Positions 59,189 through 64,000 of a stretch of DNA of 64,000 bases are shown here, one piece after another (within the stretch, counting starts at the first letter, position 1; each line of letters opens with the position of its first letter). Both the position numbers and the translations under genes were made by a program. This DNA is from ZC4RG30 sp046347045. Its GTDB lineage: Bacteria > Pseudomonadota > Gammaproteobacteria > Steroidobacterales > Steroidobacteraceae. The notes beneath the pieces were generated by a model. The model was not told the DNA's origin and searched no databases. It saw nothing but the letters and a program-made list of their open reading frames with translations. The stretch is from positions 1 through 64,000 of the forward strand of contig JAXMGX010000016.1 in assembly GCA_046347045.1 (NCBI GenBank), read 5' to 3'.

Positions 59189-61300
59189 ATGAGAATACCT
59201 CACCTGCCTGCCCTTGCCTGCCTGCTGCTGGCGTTATCACCCCTGGCCCCGACGCAAGCCGCGCCGAAGGCGCCGGTGGATGCGGCCCGCCTTCGGGCCG
59301 CCGATGCCGAACCGGGCCAATGGCTGATGGATGGCCGCAACTACAGCGCCCAGCGCTACAGCGAACTCGCCGCCATCAACGAAGGCAATGTGAAGCAGCT
59401 CGGCCTCGCGTGGTTCGCGGAACTCGACACCTACCGCGGAGTGGAGGCCACGCCGCTGTTCGTCAATGGCGTGATCTACAACACCAGCGCCTGGAACATC
59501 ACCAGTGCCTATAACGCGAAGACCGGGCGGCGACTGTGGACCTACGACCCGAAAGTCCCGCGTGAATGGGGACGTTATGCCTGCTGCGAGCCGGTGGCGC
59601 GTGGCCTCGCCTTCTGGAAGGGTAAGGTCATCATCGCCACGCTCGACGGCCGGCTGATTGCACTCGATGCACGCAAGGGCAAGCCGGTGTGGAGCGCGCA
59701 GACCTTCACGCATGATTGGCCCTATTCCATCACCGGCGCGCCGCGCGTCTTCGACGGCATGGTGGTGGTGGGCAATGGCGGCGCCGATCTGGGCGTGCGC
59801 GGTTTCGTCAGCGCCTGGGATGCGGATACCGGCAAGTTCCTGTGGAAGTTCTACCTGGTGCCCGGCGATCCGGCCAAGGGGCCGGATGGCGCGGCGTCGG
59901 ACAGCGTCATGCCCATGGCCGCAAAGACCTGGAACGGCGAGTGGTGGAAATGGGGCGGCGGCGGCACCGCCTGGGATTCCATCAACTACGATCCTGAACT
60001 GGGCCTCATCTACGTGGGCACCGGCAATGGCGGGCCGGACGCACAGTTGTATCGCAGTCCGCAGCGCGGCGACAACCTGTTCCTGTGTTCCATCGTCGCG
60101 CTGGACGCGAAGACCGGCGCATACCGCTGGCACTACCAGGAAGTGCCGGAGGAAGACTGGGACTACACCTGCACGCAGTCCATCGTGCAGGCCGACCTCA
60201 CCATCGATGGCAAGCCGCGCAAGGTGCTGATGCACGCGCCGAAGAATGGCTTCTTCTACGTGATCGACCGGACCAATGGGCAGTTCATCTCGGCGAAGAA
60301 CCATGTGCCCGTCACCTGGACCACGGGGTTCGACGCCAACGGCCGGCCGATCATGAATCCCGAAGCGCATTACGGTACCGATCCGGTGCTGGTGGCACCG
60401 GGTCCGGGCGGTGGGCACAACTGGTTCCCCATGGCCTTCAACCCGCAGACCGGCCTCGCCTACTTCCCGCAGTACGAGCACTGGTTCGTCTATGCGCTCG
60501 ACCCGAACTTCAAGCCGCAGCCCTTCCGCTCCAACGGCGGCTGGGGCGGCTATTCGGGCGATGCCTTGAAGAAGCGGCTGGAACTGCAGAAGCTCATCAA
60601 TGAACGCGAGAAGACGGCGCTGGTGGCCTGGGACCCGGTGAAGCAGGAGGCGCGCTGGAAGGTGCCCCTGCCCCGCCATGGCAATGGCGGCGTGCTGACG
60701 ACCGCCGGCAATCTGGTATTCGAGGGCACGACGAAGCAGACCTTCGCGGCCTTCCGCGCCACCGACGGTGCGCTGCTGTGGGAGATGCCCGTGCAGTCCG
60801 CGCCGGTGTCAGGCCCCATCACCTACGAGATGGATGGCGTGCAGTACGTGGCCGTGAACGCCGGCTGGGGCGGTGGCGCGGCGCAGGTGGAACGTGGCGC
60901 GGGCACGGCACAGAACCGCGCCTCGGCGCGGCTCCTGGTATTCAAGCTGGGCGCGAAGAAGCAGCTTCCGCCGCTGAAACCGGCGCCGCCCATTCCCGAG
61001 CCGCCGCCGCTGCGCGCCCCCGAGGCCACGGTGCAGAAAGGCGCCGAGATCTTCGCCCGCACCTGCGCGCAGTGTCATGGCCAACTCGCCGTGGGCGGCG
61101 TGAAGGATCTGCGCCAGATGACGCGTGACACGCATGCGCAGTTCAACGACATCGTGCTCAAGGGGCTGCGCGTGCAGAAAGGCATGGCGAGCTTCGCGAA
61201 TCTCTTGAGCGCCGAAGACGTGGAAGCCGTGCATGCCTACGTGATCTCGCGTGCGCAGGAGGACTGGGGCGCGACGCCGGGCACAGGCGGACCGCACTAG
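59189..61300 (+). CDS. PQQ-dependent alcohol dehydrogenase with C-terminal cytochrome c
   Basis: 703 residues: signal peptide (ALACLLLALSPLAPTQAA), quinoprotein propeller, proline-rich linker, and cytochrome c (CAQCHG, with KGMASFANLLSAEDVEAVHA). It has the vicinal disulfide in GRYACCEPVARGLAFWKGK, WWKWGGGGTAWDSINYDPEL, and the acid motif in PEEDWDYTCTQSIVQADL. These define a type II quinohemoprotein alcohol dehydrogenase. It oxidizes alcohols in the periplasm. A TAGGAT box ends six bases before the ATG with no ribosome-binding site, so it could be leaderless. The 3' end overlaps the convergent gene by four bases. Confidence 0.94.
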   Translation: MRIPHLPALACLLLALSPLAPTQAAPKAPVDAARLRAADAEPGQWLMDGRNYSAQRYSELAAINEGNVKQLGLAWFAELDTYRGVEATPLFVNGVIYNTSAWNITSAYNAKTGRRLWTYDPKVPREWGRYACCEPVARGLAFWKGKVIIATLDGRLIALDARKGKPVWSAQTFTHDWPYSITGAPRVFDGMVVVGNGGADLGVRGFVSAWDADTGKFLWKFYLVPGDPAKGPDGAASDSVMPMAAKTWNGEWWKWGGGGTAWDSINYDPELGLIYVGTGNGGPDAQLYRSPQRGDNLFLCSIVALDAKTGAYRWHYQEVPEEDWDYTCTQSIVQADLTIDGKPRKVLMHAPKNGFFYVIDRTNGQFISAKNHVPVTWTTGFDANGRPIMNPEAHYGTDPVLVAPGPGGGHNWFPMAFNPQTGLAYFPQYEHWFVYALDPNFKPQPFRSNGGWGGYSGDALKKRLELQKLINEREKTALVAWDPVKQEARWKVPLPRHGNGGVLTTAGNLVFEGTTKQTFAAFRATDGALLWEMPVQSAPVSGPITYEMDGVQYVAVNAGWGGGAAQVERGAGTAQNRASARLLVFKLGAKKQLPPLKPAPPIPEPPPLRAPEATVQKGAEIFARTCAQCHGQLAVGGVKDLRQMTRDTHAQFNDIVLKGLRVQKGMASFANLLSAEDVEAVHAYVISRAQEDWGATPGTGGPH

Positions 61301-61821
61301 CTTTCGAGCGGCACCGCGCTGCGCAACTGCATCAGCAGCACGCCGCGCTCGGCGGCTGCACGCAGCACCGCGCGGTCGCCATCGGTGAGCGGACCGGGAG
61401 GCAGCCGCTCGCCGGCCAGCTTGCGGATATGGCCCGGTCCATGCACGCCGATGAACGACGGCACCCTGGCGTATCGCGCCTGCAGCACATCCACGCCGCT
61501 GAAATGATCACAGCCGCTGGACGCAGTATGGGTATGGTAGATCCCGGCAAGCCGGGACGTCGTCGACGTGCGGATGCGGAACTGCACCAAAGAGGGTTTG
61601 TCATTGGTGACGGGTGCGCTGAAGACGAAGCAGCCGCCACGATCGTAGATTGCGCCCCCATGCTCCACATCGGAGCGCAGCGCCATCGCCACTTTCAGCG
61701 CCTCGATGGCCGCCTGGTCCACGGTCGCGTAACAGCGCGCCTGCTCCGCAACCACGGCCACCGGCAGGTTGCCGGCATGCGCGAATGCCAGCATGCCGAT
61801 GGTGTGCAGCAGCAGACCCAT
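61297..61821 (-). CDS. DUF4329-like protein
   Basis: 174 residues. After a hydrophobic start (GLLLHTIGMLAFAHAGNL) comes a domain with DQAAIEALKVAMALRSDVEH, GGAIYDRGGCFVFSAPVTN, AGIYHTHTASSGCDHFSGVD and FIGVHGPGHIRKL. The arrangement 'A-x-x-AL ... E-x-GG-x-IY ... YHTH ... FS-x-x-D' is that of DUF4329, a domain often found at the C-terminus of Rhs/polymorphic toxins and resembling JAB metal sites. Here it stands alone. Its start overlaps the stop of the small repeat protein gene (TGATG). Function unknown. Confidence 0.65.
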   Translation of the reverse strand: MGLLLHTIGMLAFAHAGNLPVAVVAEQARCYATVDQAAIEALKVAMALRSDVEHGGAIYDRGGCFVFSAPVTNDKPSLVQFRIRTSTTSRLAGIYHTHTASSGCDHFSGVDVLQARYARVPSFIGVHGPGHIRKLAGERLPPGPLTDGDRAVLRAAAERGVLLMQLRSAVPLES

Positions 61822-62078
61822 CAGCGCTCCTCTGTGGCCTTGGCTCGCCGCGCCTCGCCGTACTGCCGCCACTTCTGCCGGTTGGCCTGGTAGTACAGGC
61901 GACCGTACTCGCGCTGCCGCTCCAGCAGCGCCTCGCGGTTTTCCTCGTAGTACCGGCGCCGCAGCGCGGCGATGCGTTCCTTGTTCTGCGCGTAATGCCG
62001 GCGGCGGGCCTCGGCAATCCGCTCCCGGTTCAGCTCGTAGTAGCGGCGCTGTCGCGCGCGGCGCGCCTCGATATCCAT
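61821..62078 (-). CDS. Repetitive basic/acidic 85-residue protein
   Basis: 85 residues formed by about five copies of a 14-16-residue unit: RRYYELNRERIAEA, RRRHYAQNKERIAAL, RRRYYEENREALLERQ, REYGRLYYQANRQKWRQYG. Each has a basic patch, a double aromatic, an Asn and an E-R-I/A-L stretch. It should form one long helix and could bind nucleic acid or the acidic surface of a partner. AAGGGA precedes the ATG. It is translationally coupled to the DUF4329-like gene. Not assigned to a family. The 156 bases upstream to the receptor gene hold nothing else recognised. Confidence 0.65.
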   Translation of the reverse strand: MDIEARRARQRRYYELNRERIAEARRRHYAQNKERIAALRRRYYEENREALLERQREYGRLYYQANRQKWRQYGEARRAKATEER

Positions 62079-62234
62079 GGCAATCCCTTCGGTGCTTGAT
62101 GCCCTGGTATTGAGGACGCCGTGCGTGGCGAATTTCCGACAGGCAACTGCCGTCGCGCCGACACAGGCACGCGCATGTCGGGTTCCAGCTCACCAGTGCG
62201 TCTGATGAAGGATCAAACCCTTCGCGAGGTCTCC

Positions 62235-64000
62235 ATGTATTCAAACAAGGTCGGTTGTGGTCAGCGCGGCGTGCAGATCGCGGTTCGCTGTGCGATTGCG
62301 GCGTCAACGCTGTGGCTGGGGGTCGCGCAGGCGCAACAGGAGGAAGGCGCCATCGAAGAGGTCATCGTCACCGGCTACCGCATCGCGGTGGCCAACATGA
62401 CCAGCACCAGTCCCATCCTCTCGGTGAGCAGCGACGAGATGAAGATCGGCGGGCGCATGGACGTGACCGACATGCTGAACCAGCTCCCGCAGATCAATTC
62501 CAACTACCTCGGTCAGGACATCGGCAACCGCACCAGCGGTCTGTCGTCGGCAGGCGGTGTTTCCACGGCCAGCCTGCGCGGACTCGGACCCAGCCGCACG
62601 CTGGTGCTGGTTGATGGTCGTCGCCTGGGCGCCGGTTCACCGCAGACCGTCATTACCGCCCCCGGCCCCGATGTGGACCAGATTCCGGCGGCGCTGGTGG
62701 AACGAGTCGAGGTGGTCACCGGCGGCGCATCAGCCGTGTATGGATCGGATGCCATCGCCGGCGTCATCAACTTCATCACGCGCAGGAACTTCGAAGGCCT
62801 GCAGCTCGACGCCCAGTACGGCGGCAACTGGCATGACAACAACAACGCCTTCGCGCGCAAGCGACTGGCCGATGCCGGTGAGACGGGTCCGCATGGCATG
62901 CGCTGGGATGGCAGGACGGTGAACGCCAGCGTGACGGCTGGCGCCAACATCCTCGAGGGCCGGGGCAATGTCACCGGCTACCTGGCCTACCAGAAGATGG
63001 ACCCCGTGCGCAGTTCGGAGCGCGACTTCGGGAGCTGCCAGCTCACCTACAACGACAACCTGGACGACGTGTTCTGCCTGGGTTCCTCGAACTCCAACTA
63101 CTTCGGACCGCGACCCGGCAACGCGGCGTATTCGGTGAAGGGCAACCAGTTCGTGCCGCGCAGCACCGCAGGCCTCACGCCGCCGGCCTTCTTCAACTCG
63201 CAGGGTTACATCTACATGCAGCGCGCCGACGAGCGCTACAACGCCGGCTTCATCGCGCATGTGGACGTGAACGACTTCGTGAAGCCCTATGCCGAATTCG
63301 CCTTCATGAATGACCGCACGCACCAGGAGGTGGCGCCCACCGCGTTGTTCCGGCAGTCGAACGTGATCGGCGACACAGGCAACTATGCGGTGAACTGCAG
63401 CAATCCGCTGTTGAGCGCGCAGCAGGCCGCCATCCTGTGCACGCCACAGCAGATCGCGGCCGACCGGCTCAATCCCGGCTCGCAGAGCGCGGACGTGGAA
63501 ATCGGCCGGCGCAACATCGAAGGCGGCGGCCGCACCTACGACTACGAGCACACCAACTATCGTCTGGCACTGGGCACTCGGGGCCGCATCGCCGAAGGCT
63601 GGTCGTACGACACCTACGGCCAGTACTACTACACCAGCTTCTCGAACCTGAACGGCAACGACTTTGCCTTCGACAAGATCGCCAACGCGCTGCAGGTGAC
63701 CGGCACCGCCGCCGCACCGCGCTGCATCTCCGGCGGCACCTGCGTGCCCTACAACATCTTCACCGAAGGTGGCGTGACGCAGGCTGCGCTCGACTATCTG
63801 GAGACGCTGGGCACGGCCACCGGCAACACCGAAATGCGTACCTTTCATGCCGATGCCACGGGTGACCTGGGTACCTATGGCATCAAGGTCCCGCTGGCCG
63901 CGGACGGCATCGGGATCAACGTGGGCTACGAGTATCGTCGCGAACAGGTGAAGTACGTGCCCGATGCGGCCTATGAAAGCGGCCTCATCGTCGGCACCGG
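62235..64000 (+). CDS. TonB-dependent receptor, cut by the window end
   Basis: At least 588 residues are open to the last base. The signal peptide (CAIAASTLWLGVAQAQ) is followed by IEEVIVTGYRIA, a plug domain (STASLRGLGPSRTLVLVDGR; then ERVEVVTGGASAVYGSDAIA with GVINFITRR) and the first barrel strands (LQLDAQYGGNWHDNNNAF; YEYRREQVKYVPDA). It belongs to the large sphingomonad/Xanthomonas-type receptors with a long plug-proximal loop. GAGGT lies five bases before the ATG; an ATG ten codons upstream is also in frame. Its neighbours are the PQQ alcohol dehydrogenase and SMP-30-like lipoprotein, which suggests carbohydrate or alcohol uptake. Confidence 0.92.
   Translation, partial: MYSNKVGCGQRGVQIAVRCAIAASTLWLGVAQAQQEEGAIEEVIVTGYRIAVANMTSTSPILSVSSDEMKIGGRMDVTDMLNQLPQINSNYLGQDIGNRTSGLSSAGGVSTASLRGLGPSRTLVLVDGRRLGAGSPQTVITAPGPDVDQIPAALVERVEVVTGGASAVYGSDAIAGVINFITRRNFEGLQLDAQYGGNWHDNNNAFARKRLADAGETGPHGMRWDGRTVNASVTAGANILEGRGNVTGYLAYQKMDPVRSSERDFGSCQLTYNDNLDDVFCLGSSNSNYFGPRPGNAAYSVKGNQFVPRSTAGLTPPAFFNSQGYIYMQRADERYNAGFIAHVDVNDFVKPYAEFAFMNDRTHQEVAPTALFRQSNVIGDTGNYAVNCSNPLLSAQQAAILCTPQQIAADRLNPGSQSADVEIGRRNIEGGGRTYDYEHTNYRLALGTRGRIAEGWSYDTYGQYYYTSFSNLNGNDFAFDKIANALQVTGTAAAPRCISGGTCVPYNIFTEGGVTQAALDYLETLGTATGNTEMRTFHADATGDLGTYGIKVPLAADGIGINVGYEYRREQVKYVPDAAYESGLIVGT

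Overview
The window looks like chromosomal DNA of a high-GC, TonB-receptor-rich gammaproteobacterium. The evidence is a GcvR-type ACT repressor, BepA and MlaA, a full MlaFEDCB set, a SUF operon ending in SufT, split-subunit PntAB, SixA, and the gene orders rpsP-rimM-trmD-rplS and rpsF-rpsR-rplI-dnaB-alr. A relative of the Steroidobacter/Nevskia/Xanthomonas side of the class would fit, but no rRNA is present and this placement is inference.

Left part, to about 18.8 kb: an apparent integrative and mobilizable island. A P4-type tyrosine integrase lies directly against the 3' end of an intact tRNA-Ser(GGA). At the other side is a mobilization module: MobC, a VirD2/MobP-like relaxase, and a candidate oriT with a TATCCTGC nick sequence. 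With it are a ParDE toxin-antitoxin pair and a HigBA pair whose toxin has lost its middle. The cargo is a catabolic gene set in two leftward operons. One encodes an SMP-30 lactonase, an MFS transporter, a 4-alkylphenol-oxidizing flavoprotein with its cytochrome c, a small Tat-type protein, a VanA-like Rieske oxygenase and an FAD reductase. The other encodes a TonB receptor, a PQQ dehydrogenase fused to cytochrome c, and an exported VOC protein. A divergent TetR regulator and related palindromes at its own intergenic region and at the TonB-receptor promoter suggest one regulon for uptake and oxidation of a phenolic compound. No second tRNA repeat is visible, so the left end of the island probably lies outside the window.

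Middle, 18.9-45.8 kb: core genes. These are dapA with a BamC-like lipoprotein, gcvR-bcp-phoH, bepA-mlaA, a threonine/serine dehydratase, fba-mlaFEDCB, sufR-sufB-sufC-sufD-sufS-sufU-sufT-sixA, a secreted phosphatase-like protein and a small exported protein flanking a Fur-like palindrome, pntAA-AB-B, and rpsP-rimM-trmD-rplS-sppA-yhhQ. The sppA gene has no ordinary start codon that would keep its membrane anchor.

Right, 45.8-64 kb: ffh and an S12 serine hydrolase, radA, a PP2C phosphatase with an FHA protein, bfd/bfr, alr-dnaB-rplI-rpsR-rpsF. Then comes a second periplasmic oxidation locus: an exported protein made of two copies of one domain, an SMP-30-like lipoprotein, a PQQ alcohol dehydrogenase with cytochrome c, a DUF4329-like protein coupled to a repetitive 85-residue peptide, and a TonB receptor cut by the window edge. 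Several genes have a -10 box six or seven bases before their start codon (bfd, the dehydratase, ffh, and less clearly mlaA and the second PQQ dehydrogenase), which suggests leaderless transcripts.
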